NCBI RefSeq assembly: GCF_014268655.2
Contig: NZ_JABWQX020000001.1
Span: 3,564,001 to 3,628,000 of the forward strand
Direction of reading: 5' to 3'
Origin: Pseudomonas marvdashtae
GTDB taxonomy: Bacteria; Pseudomonadota; Gammaproteobacteria; Pseudomonadales; Pseudomonadaceae
DNA: 64,000 nt
Shown: positions 16,775 to 24,731 of the stretch, in pieces
Numbering within the stretch: position 1 is the stretch's first letter
How the letters are laid out: each line of letters starts with the position of its first letter
Translations under genes and position numbers: made by a program
The notes under the pieces: model-generated
The model's input: only the letters and a program-made list of their open reading frames with translations
Database searches by the model: none
What the model was told of the DNA's origin: nothing

Positions 16775-17584
16775 CTACGAGGTACCCAACCCGCCGGACA
16801 GATCCGCGCCGGAATGCGCGTGTCCAGTGGCTGGCGTGGCGGCTGGCTCGTCACGATGCTCAGTGGTCTTGCTCACCGTATCGCGCACCGTTTCATAGCC
16901 TTCGCGCGCCTTTTGCTTGGCCTTGTCAGCCAGGTCGGCGCTGGTCCTGCCCATCACCCGCTGTTCGGTCGACGTGCCAGGCAACGCAGCCCCCAGCATG
17001 GCGCCCAAGGCGATACCCGCAGCCGCCAGCATCAGCGGTTGCTCCTTGAGCAGACGACTGAACTGCTCGCCCAGGTCCTGGGTACCCTGGCTCATTCGCG
17101 CCCCGGTTTCATGGGCGCTGTGGCGGGCATGACGGGCGCTGGCACCGAGGCCGTCAGTCAGGTGCGAAGCCTTGTCCTTAAGATGATGGAAGCCCTCGCG
17201 CAACGAATCGGTGGTGTCATGCAAATGATCCTTGGCGCTGCCCAGGCCACCGGCAAGTCCCTCGCTCCAGCCGCTGCCGTCCTGGTCGGGTCCGACGCGA
17301 TAGCCGACCCGCGGCGGGTGGTTCTGGCCGAGCATCAACCAGCACAAGCCGACCGTGGTCAACACGGTCGGCACCGGGTTATTGCGCACCGTGGTGCCGA
17401 GGTTGCCGAAAAATTCCGCGCCATTGCCCTTCACCAGGCCCAGTGCCTGATCGAGCATTTGCCCCGGGGTGAACTTGCTGCCCAAGGCATCGACGATGTG
17501 GCTGATATGGGCGCGCTGCTCATCGATCTCGCGTTCGATGGTTTCCGGGCTCTTTTCGGATTCGGTTTTGAATTCATCCTTCAT
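16775..17584 (-). CDS. DUF3618-domain protein
   Basis: A 269-residue protein with an N-terminal DUF3618 region (SPETIEREIDEQRAHISHIVDALGSK, about residues 12-40; quoted in part), a hydrophobic segment around residues 75-85 and a second near 187-203 (MLAAAGIALGAMLGAALPG). The middle is an alternating His/Ala/Asp-rich amphipathic stretch. Such proteins sit in envelope-stress operons with DUF1469 holin-like proteins. The start overlaps the stop of the upstream gene by four bases (ATGA). It is the third gene of a three-gene unit. Confidence 0.82.
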   Translation of the reverse strand: MKDEFKTESEKSPETIEREIDEQRAHISHIVDALGSKFTPGQMLDQALGLVKGNGAEFFGNLGTTVRNNPVPTVLTTVGLCWLMLGQNHPPRVGYRVGPDQDGSGWSEGLAGGLGSAKDHLHDTTDSLREGFHHLKDKASHLTDGLGASARHARHSAHETGARMSQGTQDLGEQFSRLLKEQPLMLAAAGIALGAMLGAALPGTSTEQRVMGRTSADLADKAKQKAREGYETVRDTVSKTTEHRDEPAATPATGHAHSGADLSGGLGTS

Positions 17585-18012
17585 GAGGCTTTCCTCCGCA
17601 GGGCTTCCTGGTCTTTGTTCAAGGCATCGAGCGTTCGGTCAGGCTTGAAGTGGGATGGTTCGAACTGCTTCTTGCCCGACTGGACCATGACGAAGCCGAT
17701 GATCATCGCCACCACACCGACGATCAGCGCGGCCAGCCACGGCGCCATCATCGTACTCAGGCCATACACCACTGCCATCAGCAGGATGATAAAACCGGCC
17801 AGCAGCACCATCGCGCCGCCGGCCACTCCGGCGATGCCCGCCTTCAGCGAGTTGAGACTGGCCTGAAACTCAGCCTTGGCCAGCGCCAATTCCTTAGTGA
17901 ACAGCGAAGGGACTTCATGGGTCAGTTGCCTGAGCAAGCCCATGACCGACGCATCGTTCTCGGGGGCCGTGGTCCCGGTGGGGCGCTGTAGATCTGGGTC
18001 TGGTCGGTTCAT
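17581..18012 (-). CDS. Holin-like DUF1469 (phage holin superfamily III) membrane protein
   Basis: A 143-residue protein with a soluble N-terminus (FTKELALAKAEF, a hallmark of this family) and two long membrane segments around residues 60-80 and 85-105. The family is chromosomal and not phage-derived despite its name. The start codon overlaps the stop of the upstream gene (TGATG) and AGGAG lies seven bases before it. It lies between the DUF3618 gene and a membrane-anchored hypothetical gene, suggesting a joint role in the inner membrane under stress. Confidence 0.85.
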   Translation of the reverse strand: MNRPDPDLQRPTGTTAPENDASVMGLLRQLTHEVPSLFTKELALAKAEFQASLNSLKAGIAGVAGGAMVLLAGFIILLMAVVYGLSTMMAPWLAALIVGVVAMIIGFVMVQSGKKQFEPSHFKPDRTLDALNKDQEALRRKAS

Positions 18013-18671
18013 CACAATTCTCCTCTGGTATTGGCCGAACCCGGCAGCGAGCCGGTGGCTGAGTCACTGGGATGGTCTTGGACGCTGGGTGAAGTCGGGG
18101 TAACGCCGGTGGCCAGGCCACTGCTTGATGTTGTTGCGGCACCCGGACCGATGGGGTCTGGGGTGGACTCGAAGGGTCGCTGGGCGCCGAATCCGCCGGC
18201 CGGTGGATTCGAACTCCCGGCGGCGGGGTCCTCGACCTCAGTGGCAACCGGGGAGGTGCCGGCCTTGAGGAACCGCGACAGGCCGAAGCCCACGGCGATG
18301 CTGCCGGCGAGGAACAGACCGGGATTGTCCCGTGCCAGGCGAGAGCCGTCGTGCAGCAACTCTTCGGCGCTCTTGTTGCGCAACTTGCCGGCCAGACCGC
18401 TCATGCTATCGGCCATGTCCGCCAAGTAATGCGAGAGGCCAAGGGTGTCGTTGGCTTCGAGTTCCGACATGGCCGACTTGGCGCCACGCGCCAAGGCATC
18501 GATCTGGTCCGCCGCGGTATCGCGGTATTGGCCGAAGTGAGCATCGGCCTTTTCGCGGGCGCTGCCGATGGCTTCGTTCACGTCCTCCTTGATGTGGTTA
18601 AGGGACTCGTCAGGTCGACCCTGACTTGAAGTGCCGCTTTGTCGCTCGGGGTTGTTGTCCGGGATAGTCAT
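18012..18671 (-). CDS. Hypothetical stress-associated membrane protein, 219 aa
   Basis: A 219-residue protein with a helical N-terminal half (KEDVNEAIGSAREKADAHFG; LADMADSMSGLAGKLRNKS), a single membrane segment near residues 120-135 (PGLFLAGSIAVGFGLSRFL) and a low-complexity Pro/Ser/Gly/Thr tail. The helical part resembles apolipoprotein/LEA-like stress proteins, but I assign no family. It is the first gene of a coupled unit with the DUF1469 and DUF3618 genes. The GGAGG is 11 bases from the ATG at 18671, a long but usable spacing. Confidence 0.75.
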   Translation of the reverse strand: MTIPDNNPERQSGTSSQGRPDESLNHIKEDVNEAIGSAREKADAHFGQYRDTAADQIDALARGAKSAMSELEANDTLGLSHYLADMADSMSGLAGKLRNKSAEELLHDGSRLARDNPGLFLAGSIAVGFGLSRFLKAGTSPVATEVEDPAAGSSNPPAGGFGAQRPFESTPDPIGPGAATTSSSGLATGVTPTSPSVQDHPSDSATGSLPGSANTRGEL

Positions 18672-18840
18672 GTCTGTCCATCGCCTCCGTGATGAAAAAC
18701 TCAACAACAGGCACCGCCGTAGCGATGCCCGAATACGTGCCTCTCAGAACAAATGACGGAGTGTGTGGAAGCGTAGTTCCACTGAGTTTTAATCCCGGAC
18801 GCTGTGCGGTCGGTGGGGCCGTTTGGCTGGGTTTCGCTTA

Positions 18841-18872
18841 TAAAAAAGGCATTGGAGGTGAACACCAATGCC
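18841..18872 (-). terminator. Rho-independent terminator of the DUF892 gene
   Basis: Read on the minus strand, GGCATTGG pairs with CCAATGCC around a nine-base loop and is followed by TTTTTT. It starts about 40 bases after the stop of the ferritin-like gene at 18911. Confidence 0.75.
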
Positions 18873-18910
18873 CGATCCAACGCCGAACCCGGGAGCTCGT
18901 CAGTGCGAAC

Positions 18911-19411
18911 TCAAGACTCCATCGTCGCCGCCTGATTGCCACCCTGCTCGGCAATTTTCGAAAGTTTCTCGTCGGTGGCTTTTTCTTCTTCGAGGGTCGC
19001 CAATAGCAAGCCGACCACTTCGTTGCCCAGGTTCAGATGCTTGGCCATGGCGATCAGCGTGCCGTAGCTGGCGATTTCATAGTGTTCGACTTTTTGCGCC
19101 GCGCCAATCAGCCCCGCATCGAGCACCGCGCCCTTCTCGATTTCCTCGATCAGTTCCTTGGACTCTTCCACCAACCCTTCCATGGCGACGCACTTCATGC
19201 GCTTGAGCTTGATGCCCGCCACCTCGACGAGGGTGTCGATGCGCTCGATCTGACCTTGGGTTTCTTCCAGGTGATCGTTGAAGGCTTGTGCCAACAGCGG
19301 GTTGGTAGTGGCCCGGGCCATGCGCGGCAAGGCGCGAGTGATCTGCTTTTCAGCGCTGTAGACGTCGGACAGTTCGTGAATGAACAGGTCGGTGACTGAT
19401 GTTCTGGCCAT
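18911..19411 (-). CDS. Ferritin-like DUF892 (YciE/YciF-type) protein
   Basis: A 166-residue four-helix protein of the YciE/YciF family. Motifs are LFIHELSDVYSAEKQI (residues 9-24), HLEETQGQIERID and KVEHYEIASYGTLIAMA (about 105-121), with Glu/His residues that could bind a di-iron centre. YciE/YciF are stress-induced proteins of unclear biochemical function. It is probably monocistronic, with its own terminator. A second, diverged DUF892 gene lies at 23203. Confidence 0.88.
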   Translation of the reverse strand: MARTSVTDLFIHELSDVYSAEKQITRALPRMARATTNPLLAQAFNDHLEETQGQIERIDTLVEVAGIKLKRMKCVAMEGLVEESKELIEEIEKGAVLDAGLIGAAQKVEHYEIASYGTLIAMAKHLNLGNEVVGLLLATLEEEKATDEKLSKIAEQGGNQAATMES

Positions 19412-19565
19412 CTCAGTATCCTCCGGTCACAGAAGGCGCCGCGTCTGGCGCCTCTCGATTGAAGAGGTGAAGCGCGCTTCACCTGTCATCAACACTGACC
19501 CGGAGGAAATTGCGGATGTTCAACAAAATCCGTGCGCGCCTGGACGGAGGGTTGCGAGCGCGTTT

Positions 19566-20495
19566 TCAGCCCAGCGCCGTGTCGAGGAACATCATCACCG
19601 CGAACCCCATCATCAAGCCAAGGGTCGCTGGCGTCTCGTGACCATTGCGGTGGGTTTCGGGAATGACTTCGTGGGACACCACGAAGATCATCGCCCCCGC
19701 CGCCAGCCCCAGGCTGATGGGATAAGCCAACGCCACGCCGGACGACATGCCCAGGCCGATCACCGCGCCCAGCGGCTCCATCAATCCCGAGCCGACCGCG
19801 ATGAGCGCGGCACGCAGGGTACTGATGCCGGTGACGCGCAACGCCATGGCAATCGCCAGCCCTTCGGGAATGTCCTGGATGGCGATGGCGGTGGTCAGGG
19901 GCAGACCCACCTTCAGGTCACCGTTGGCAAAGCTGACGCCGATTGCCATGCCTTCCGGTAGATTGTGCAAGGTGATCGCCAAGACAAACAGCCAGACCCG
20001 GTTGATACGCTTGGCTTCGGGCCCTCGCCGCCCACTCAACTCATGTTCATGAGGCACGAAGCGATCGAGGCCGACCATCAGCGCGACGCCCAGCCCGAGC
20101 CCGATCACGACGACAAGGGCGGCGAGCAACTGATTGCCGAGAATGGTCTGCGCGGCGTCAATGCCCGGCAAGATCAGCGAGAACGAGCTGGCGGCCAACA
20201 TCATGCCCGCGGCGAACCCCAGCATGATGTCCTGGGTCCGCGACGAGATATCGCGCAGCACCACCGCCATCAGCGCGCCCAAGGCCGTGGCGGCAAACCC
20301 GGACGTACCGCCCAGCGCCGCGTACCCGAGGTTCTGGCGGTCGGCGCCGACCAACGCGTTATAGCCGCTATAGAGCAGCAGCGCGGCGACCAGCGCCAAG
20401 CCCAGCCAGAAAGCCAGCCCCAGGAACAAGTTGTTTTGCACAGGATCAAGCCAGGTACGCCAGGGCGATCGGATCCGGGAGGTGGGCTGGTCCAT
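19566..20495 (-). CDS. ZIP-family metal transporter
   Basis: A 309-residue inner-membrane transporter with about eight membrane segments. The ZIP signatures HNLPEG (about residues 198-203) and QDIPEG (about 224-229) are present, each contributing metal ligands. A charged cytoplasmic loop (FVPHEHELSGRRGPEAKR) precedes the first signature. It probably imports Zn, Fe or Mn. The ATG at 20495 has AAGGA at a good spacing and is preferred over 20552. The neighbouring manganese catalase gene makes Mn supply a plausible role, but this is inference. Confidence 0.88.
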   Translation of the reverse strand: MDQPTSRIRSPWRTWLDPVQNNLFLGLAFWLGLALVAALLLYSGYNALVGADRQNLGYAALGGTSGFAATALGALMAVVLRDISSRTQDIMLGFAAGMMLAASSFSLILPGIDAAQTILGNQLLAALVVVIGLGLGVALMVGLDRFVPHEHELSGRRGPEAKRINRVWLFVLAITLHNLPEGMAIGVSFANGDLKVGLPLTTAIAIQDIPEGLAIAMALRVTGISTLRAALIAVGSGLMEPLGAVIGLGMSSGVALAYPISLGLAAGAMIFVVSHEVIPETHRNGHETPATLGLMMGFAVMMFLDTALG

Positions 20496-20571
20496 CAAAT
20501 GTCCTTGTCGATTTAGCCGTGCGGCGCCCAACCGCCGTGCACCAAGGCGCAACGGTCAGGCAATGATTTCA

Positions 20572-20595
20572 GGCGAGGGGGCACGCCCCCTCGCC
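20572..20595. terminator. Stem-loop after manganese catalase
   Basis: GGCGAGGGGG (20572-20581) pairs with CCCCCTCGCC (20586-20595) around four bases, starting seven bases after the catalase stop. There is no strong T-run, so it may be a terminator or mRNA 3'-end stabiliser. Its stem shares the GGCGAGGG core of the family-1 repeats. Confidence 0.5.
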
Positions 20596-20601
20596 GGCGT
20601 C

Positions 20602-21483
20602 CTACAGTTTGTCACTTTGCATTCCCGAGCCCAAGTCGGCACCCGTCGTAGGGTCGCTTTCAGGGTTGGACATCGTCCGCGCCTTCATGTCCATCAGCAA
20701 CGCCTCGTCTTTTTCGCTCAGCTGCACGCTCGCCAGGCCATCGCCACCGTCGACTGCCGGCGTTGGGTTCTCGACAAACTCCCAATCGTCGCCCTGGTTC
20801 CAGGGACCGCGTACCGAAGGTTCACCCTGGGACATATTGAAGTACACATTGGTGAACTCCGGCATGCCAGGCAATTTACCTTGTGGGAAGTTGGGCTGGA
20901 TAGCGTGCAGGGCTTTTTCGAACGACAACTGGTGGGCGATTTCGCGGGTCATCAAAAAACCCAGGGCCTCTTTCACGCCAGGGTCGTCGGTGACGTTCAT
21001 CAACCGCTCATAAACGATTTTCGCCCGGGCCTCGGCAGCGATATTGGAACGCATGTCCGCCGTCGGTTCGCCAATCGTATCGATATAGGCGGCGGTCCAA
21101 GGCACCCCAGCCGAATTGGTCAGCGGCGAACCGGCGCCATACAGGACACTGGTAATGTGCGAGTCATTGCCGGCACCGTGAATCTCGCGGTACAGCTGGC
21201 CTTCCTTCTCGACGCCCTCGGCCATCTTGCCCTTGGCCCCCTTGTTCAGCATCACGATGATCGAGCCGATCACCTCGAGGTGGCTGAGTTCTTCGGTGGC
21301 GATGTCCATCAGCAAGTCCTTGCGACCCGGATCGTCCTCGGACAAGGCTTGGGTGAAATAACGCGATGCGGCCGCGAGTTCACCTTGGGCACCACCAAAC
21401 TGCTCAAGCAACAGATTGGCGAGCCCTGGATTAGGCTCAGCGACACGCACGGTATATTGCAGTCGTTTGTTATGTATGAACAT
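20602..21483 (-). CDS. Manganese (non-haem) catalase
   Basis: A 293-residue ferritin-like dimanganese catalase that dismutates hydrogen peroxide. Metal-ligand motifs are visible: the Glu of the first helix around GGAQGELAAASRY (about residue 30-42), ATEELSHLEVIG (about 61-72), and EARAKIVYERLM plus MTREIAHQLSFEKAL in the second half (about 150-190). The C-terminal extension is polar. The length agrees with KatN-type enzymes of pseudomonads. The start at 21483 follows AGGAG. Context in the stress cluster fits stationary-phase or osmotic expression. Confidence 0.93.
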   Translation of the reverse strand: MFIHNKRLQYTVRVAEPNPGLANLLLEQFGGAQGELAAASRYFTQALSEDDPGRKDLLMDIATEELSHLEVIGSIIVMLNKGAKGKMAEGVEKEGQLYREIHGAGNDSHITSVLYGAGSPLTNSAGVPWTAAYIDTIGEPTADMRSNIAAEARAKIVYERLMNVTDDPGVKEALGFLMTREIAHQLSFEKALHAIQPNFPQGKLPGMPEFTNVYFNMSQGEPSVRGPWNQGDDWEFVENPTPAVDGGDGLASVQLSEKDEALLMDMKARTMSNPESDPTTGADLGSGMQSDKL

Positions 21484-21707
21484 GATTAAACTCCTCGGTC
21501 AGGACGCAGGTCATGAGTAACACTGCCGACGGCAGGCTCATGAAAGTCAGAAGAAGTTACACGGATAAAATTTATTTTTTATTCGAGACAAAAGACGAAC
21601 GGTAGTTGCAGTCTATATAGGATTGTCGGTATTTCGACAGGAACAAATCAACGAAGCCGGGCATATCATGCCCGACTCGATTAACGCTTTATTGTTGCGG
21701 CTGGAAC

Positions 21708-21734
21708 AGGTCCCATGCCAATGGCATGAGACCT
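21708..21734. terminator. Stem-loop after the KGG-repeat gene
   Basis: AGGTC plus CATGCCA pairs with TGGCATG plus GACCT across a one-base loop and one mismatch. It starts 16 bases after the stop of the KGG-protein gene. A second hairpin (CGGGCAT/ATGCCCG) follows near 21658. There is no clear T-run, so termination is uncertain. Confidence 0.4.
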
Positions 21735-21749
21735 GAAGACCACGGGATA

Positions 21750-22127
21750 TTACGATTTACGACCGCCACCGTGGCTGTTTTCGCCGCCTTTCTTACCCGC
21801 TTCGGAGGCTTTTTCCCGGTCGTTGGCAAAATTGCCGCCCGACGCCTGCCCGCCTTTCTTGCCGGCTTCAGAGGCCCGCTCAGGGTCATTGGCAAAGTTC
21901 CCGCCCGAAGCCTGCCCGCCTTTGCGACCGGCTTCTGCGGCACGTTCCGGATCGTTGGCGAAATTGCCACCGGACACATGGCCACCCTTGCGGCCGGCTT
22001 CAGCTGCGCGTTCTGGATCGTTGGCGAAGTTGCCACCCGATGCTTGTCCGCCTTTCTTGCCAGCTTCCGACGCTTTTTCACGATCGTTAGCGAAATTGCC
22101 AGGGTTGTTATTACCTGTGTTTGCCAT
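21750..22127 (-). CDS. KGG-repeat general stress protein (five repeats)
   Basis: A 125-residue low-complexity protein made of five near-identical 22-residue units (type GNFANDPERAAEAGRKGGQ), each with a KGG motif, and a Gly/His-rich tail. The family (stress-induced KGG, as in E. coli YciG and GsiB-like proteins) is hydrophilic and usually under general stress control. The ATG at 22127 has GAGG eight bases upstream. The repeats also create long open frames on other frames, which are not genes. It is next to catalase and metallothionein genes, consistent with desiccation or osmotic stress. Confidence 0.9.
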   Translation of the reverse strand: MANTGNNNPGNFANDREKASEAGKKGGQASGGNFANDPERAAEAGRKGGHVSGGNFANDPERAAEAGRKGGQASGGNFANDPERASEAGKKGGQASGGNFANDREKASEAGKKGGENSHGGGRKS

Positions 22128-22542
22128 TTCATTCACCTCGTTAGTTGCTATTTGCGAACCTCGTTGGCTCGTATTATTCGGAAAACCTGACACGTCCAAG
22201 GTTTGAATAAAGTTCTTCAAGTGGCGACGAACGGTCAAGCTCAACCAAACTTTTAGTCTGCAATTAATTTGCCGTCATCGGGACTATTCCTAAGCGCTAT
22301 CAAACAAGCGGCTATTGATAAATTATCTTTACCGCCGTTCATCAAAAGAACCACCGCGCTGAGATGAACAGTGTCCGATTGCAAAACAGTGCGTGTCTTT
22401 CCACGCTGTCCGCCAAGGGCCGAGTGGCGCCGGCACCCCATTGCACCGGTCTCGTCACCCTGGCCTCGCGCCGTTCCAGGAAGCCAAAACTCGCGGGCTG
22501 CCGGTGTTGTCTTGCACCACCGCACTGACCGGCTTGCGGTGT

Positions 22543-22568
22543 CCGGGTACCCTGTCGCCGATACCCGG
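22543..22568. other. Stem-loop downstream of metallothionein gene
   Basis: CCGGGTA (22543-22549) pairs with TACCCGG (22562-22568), 12 bases after the metallothionein stop on the minus strand. No T-run follows, so termination is uncertain. The rest of 22128-22580 shows no credible gene. Confidence 0.4.
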
Positions 22569-22580
22569 ATATAGCTATGT

Positions 22581-22829
22581 TCAGGGTGAGATCGGGTCAC
22601 TGGCCGGGAAGGTTTCCTCCAGCGCTTCATCCAGTTGATTGTTGGTGATGTCCCTTTCGCCGACCTTGCCACTGCGCTCGCAATGGCAATCCGACGCCGG
22701 ACACGGTTCGCCGTTGGGGTGTTGTTCAGCGCAGGCCTGGCTGCAATAGGCCTCGCCGTCGTGATTGAACACCCGCTCCGGATCTACATCGCAATGGCAG
22801 CCGGGGCAACCACAACGTAATTCACTCAT
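22581..22829 (-). CDS. bmtA: Bacterial metallothionein with extended C-terminal tail
   Basis: An 82-residue protein. The first 53 residues hold nine cysteines (6, 8, 11, 13, 29, 33, 43, 48, 50) and four histidines (12, 23, 37, 49) in the BmtA arrangement C-x-C-x2-C-x-C ... C-x3-C ... C-x4-C-x-C. The remaining tail is acidic and probably disordered (ITNNQLDEALEETFPASDP). The sequence closely resembles, from memory, a structurally studied metallothionein of P. fluorescens Q2-87 with the same tail. It would bind Zn/Cd in the cytosol. The ATG at 22829 follows AGGAGG, and it lies 25 bases after the 89-residue protein gene, probably in one transcript. Confidence 0.9.
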   Translation of the reverse strand: MSELRCGCPGCHCDVDPERVFNHDGEAYCSQACAEQHPNGEPCPASDCHCERSGKVGERDITNNQLDEALEETFPASDPISP

Positions 22830-22854
22830 GCTCGTCCTCCTGGGGTCCGGGTCG

Positions 22855-23124
22855 TCAGGATCCCACCAGCAATTGGACCTCGAGGTTCGCCGCCGCCACG
22901 CCGTGCTTTGCCACGTACACGTCGTCGGTCCAACCCTTGGTCCGGTTGCGATAAGTCTGGGTGCCAATGGCCGTTCCGCTGTCCCACTCCATGACATCGC
23001 CGATATCGACATCATTGGCCGGTCCCAGCTCGAGGACGGTATGGGCGTCCTCCTGTGCCACATAGACACCCACCCTCGCGCTCTGTCGATTGATGGCTCT
23101 TACCTCACCGGTGGTCTGCTTCAT
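22855..23124 (-). CDS. Small hypothetical protein, 89 aa
   Basis: An 89-residue protein beginning TGEVRAINRQSARVGV and predicted to be rich in beta strands, resembling a small OB-like barrel (my inference). It has no cysteine. The start has GAGG at six bases. It is 25 bases upstream of the metallothionein gene on the same strand, so the two are likely cotranscribed. The function is unknown. Confidence 0.72.
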   Translation of the reverse strand: MKQTTGEVRAINRQSARVGVYVAQEDAHTVLELGPANDVDIGDVMEWDSGTAIGTQTYRNRTKGWTDDVYVAKHGVAAANLEVQLLVGS

Positions 23125-23202
23125 ACCTGTCCTCTTTGCGTTTGACGGCAGGTCTGGCGCGGCCGGAACAGGCCTGGCCGCGCCGCTTGCATTGCACTCA
23201 AT

Positions 23203-23712
23203 TCAGCGCTTGGCTTCGGTATGCGGATTGGCCGAACGCTCGAGAAACGCCTGGGTGATTTCCGGCAAGTGATCGCGCAGCCATTCGGCCATGGCGATCT
23301 CCTGGGGCAGGATCTGCTCGCAGGCCCGCTGAGTCTCCACATCGCCAGCTACTTTCGCCGCCTCGATCAGTACCGTGTAGGAAGCGATTTCCAGGTTCTC
23401 GAATACGTAGCCGCTCATGGCGCCCTTGACCACTTCGTCACTCATCGCCATGCCGCCCATGGCTTGGCCGAACGCCATCAGCTTGCCGGCCATGTCCTTG
23501 AGCATCGAAGGGCTGCCGCCCAGGCGCTGGATGCATTGCTCAACCAGCTTCTGCTGCCCGAGGGTCTCTTCGATGTGCTGTTCGATCCGCGCCTTGAGTA
23601 CCGGGTAATGTTCCAGGCGCTCGGCCTGGGCCTTGAGCATTTTCTCCGCTTGCTGTTCCATGGCGTGAGCGTCGTTGAGCCAATCCAGCAGGTTGTCTTT
23701 AGGGGTTGCCAT
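23203..23712 (-). CDS. Ferritin-like DUF892 protein, second copy
   Basis: A 169-residue YciE/YciF-type protein: DWLNDAHAMEQQAEKML (residues 10-26), HIEETLGQQKLVEQCI and YVFENLEIASYTVLIEAAK (about 105-125). It is clearly diverged from the copy at 18911, with less than half the residues in common by eye. The start at 23712 has AGGAG at six bases. It is the first gene of the minus-strand stretch running toward the metallothionein; the 78-base gap allows a shared transcript. Confidence 0.87.
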   Translation of the reverse strand: MATPKDNLLDWLNDAHAMEQQAEKMLKAQAERLEHYPVLKARIEQHIEETLGQQKLVEQCIQRLGGSPSMLKDMAGKLMAFGQAMGGMAMSDEVVKGAMSGYVFENLEIASYTVLIEAAKVAGDVETQRACEQILPQEIAMAEWLRDHLPEITQAFLERSANPHTEAKR

Positions 23713-23889
23713 TGCGTTCTCCTTATTCAGTATCCATAGCGCACCGTTGTGCGAAAAAATCGAAATACCGCACATAAGGTGGATGTTCCGCGCGCCGGGA
23801 AAGTTTGAAGAAAGACCCAGGGAGGGCGACGAAAGGCGCACAGCGAGCCCGATGCTAACCTCAAGATTCAAGCCCTGCGGAGAATGCAA

Positions 23890-24717
23890 ATGCCCGACGA
23901 TCTTCACCGTGACCCTATCGAACAGCTTCAGGCATACATGGCCGGACGCCGCTTCCTGGTGTTGACCGGCGCGGGCATCAGCACCCCCTCCGGCATTCCC
24001 GATTACCGCGACAGCGACGGCGTGCGACGGGGCCGTCAGCCGATGATGTATCAGGAGTTCCTCGCCAGGCCCGAGGCACGGCGGCGCTATTGGGCGCGGG
24101 CGATGCTGGGCTGGCCGCGCATGCGTCAAGCCCGGCCGAACCAGGCCCACGAAGCTTTGGCGGCGTTGCAGGGAAAAGAACGCATCAGTGGCCTGATTAC
24201 CCAAAATGTCGACGCCCTGCACGACCAGGCCGGCAGCCAGCAGGTCATCGAGCTGCACGGCAACCTGCACCGGGTGCTGTGCCTGGATTGCAGCCAGCGG
24301 AGCGAGCGGCAGCGGATACAATTATTGATGGAGGCACAAAACCCTTACCTGGCCGGCGTCGATGCGGTGCAGGCACCCGACGGCGACACCTTGTTGGATC
24401 CGGCATTCGAAGCGCGCTTCCAGATTCCCCGCTGCCCTCATTGCGACGGCGAGCGTTTGAAACCCGATGTGGTTTTCTTTGGCGAAAACGTCGCCGCCGC
24501 CACGGCGACCCGCGCCACCGAAGCTGTCGAACAAGCGGATGGATTGTTGGTGGTGGGTTCTTCGTTGATGGCGTATTCGGCGTTTCGCCTGTGCCGGGCA
24601 ATCAAGGAACAAGGCAAGCCGCTGCTGGCGATCAATCGGGGCAAGACCCGCGCCGATGACCTGCTGGACCTCAAGGTCGAGGCGCCCTGTGAGCAACTGT
24701 TGCCCTTGCTGATCTGA
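23890..24717 (+). CDS. SIR2-family NAD-dependent protein deacylase (sirtuin)
   Basis: A 275-residue sirtuin. NAD motifs are GAGIS (residues 27-31) and TQNVDALHDQAG (104-115); the catalytic histidine is in ELHGN (residue 123); a zinc site has C-x2-C pairs in CLDCSQ (about 131-134) and CPHCDG (about 182-185). The late motifs VFFGENV and VVGSSL are also present. It would remove acyl groups from lysines. The start at 23890 is chosen because GGAG lies seven bases upstream; an ATG at 23884 is possible. It is divergent from the DUF892 gene. Confidence 0.93.
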   Translation: MPDDLHRDPIEQLQAYMAGRRFLVLTGAGISTPSGIPDYRDSDGVRRGRQPMMYQEFLARPEARRRYWARAMLGWPRMRQARPNQAHEALAALQGKERISGLITQNVDALHDQAGSQQVIELHGNLHRVLCLDCSQRSERQRIQLLMEAQNPYLAGVDAVQAPDGDTLLDPAFEARFQIPRCPHCDGERLKPDVVFFGENVAAATATRATEAVEQADGLLVVGSSLMAYSAFRLCRAIKEQGKPLLAINRGKTRADDLLDLKVEAPCEQLLPLLI

Positions 24718-24731
24718 CGACGGCTGGCGAT

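Noticed and set aside
17581..18012. Prophage remnant suggested by the holin-like protein
   Set aside because: No lysin, structural or integrase genes are adjacent. The DUF1469 family is a common chromosomal membrane protein.
21726..22190. A 154-residue plus-strand frame over the KGG gene
   Set aside because: Mirror of the repetitive KGG-coding sequence; no independent support.
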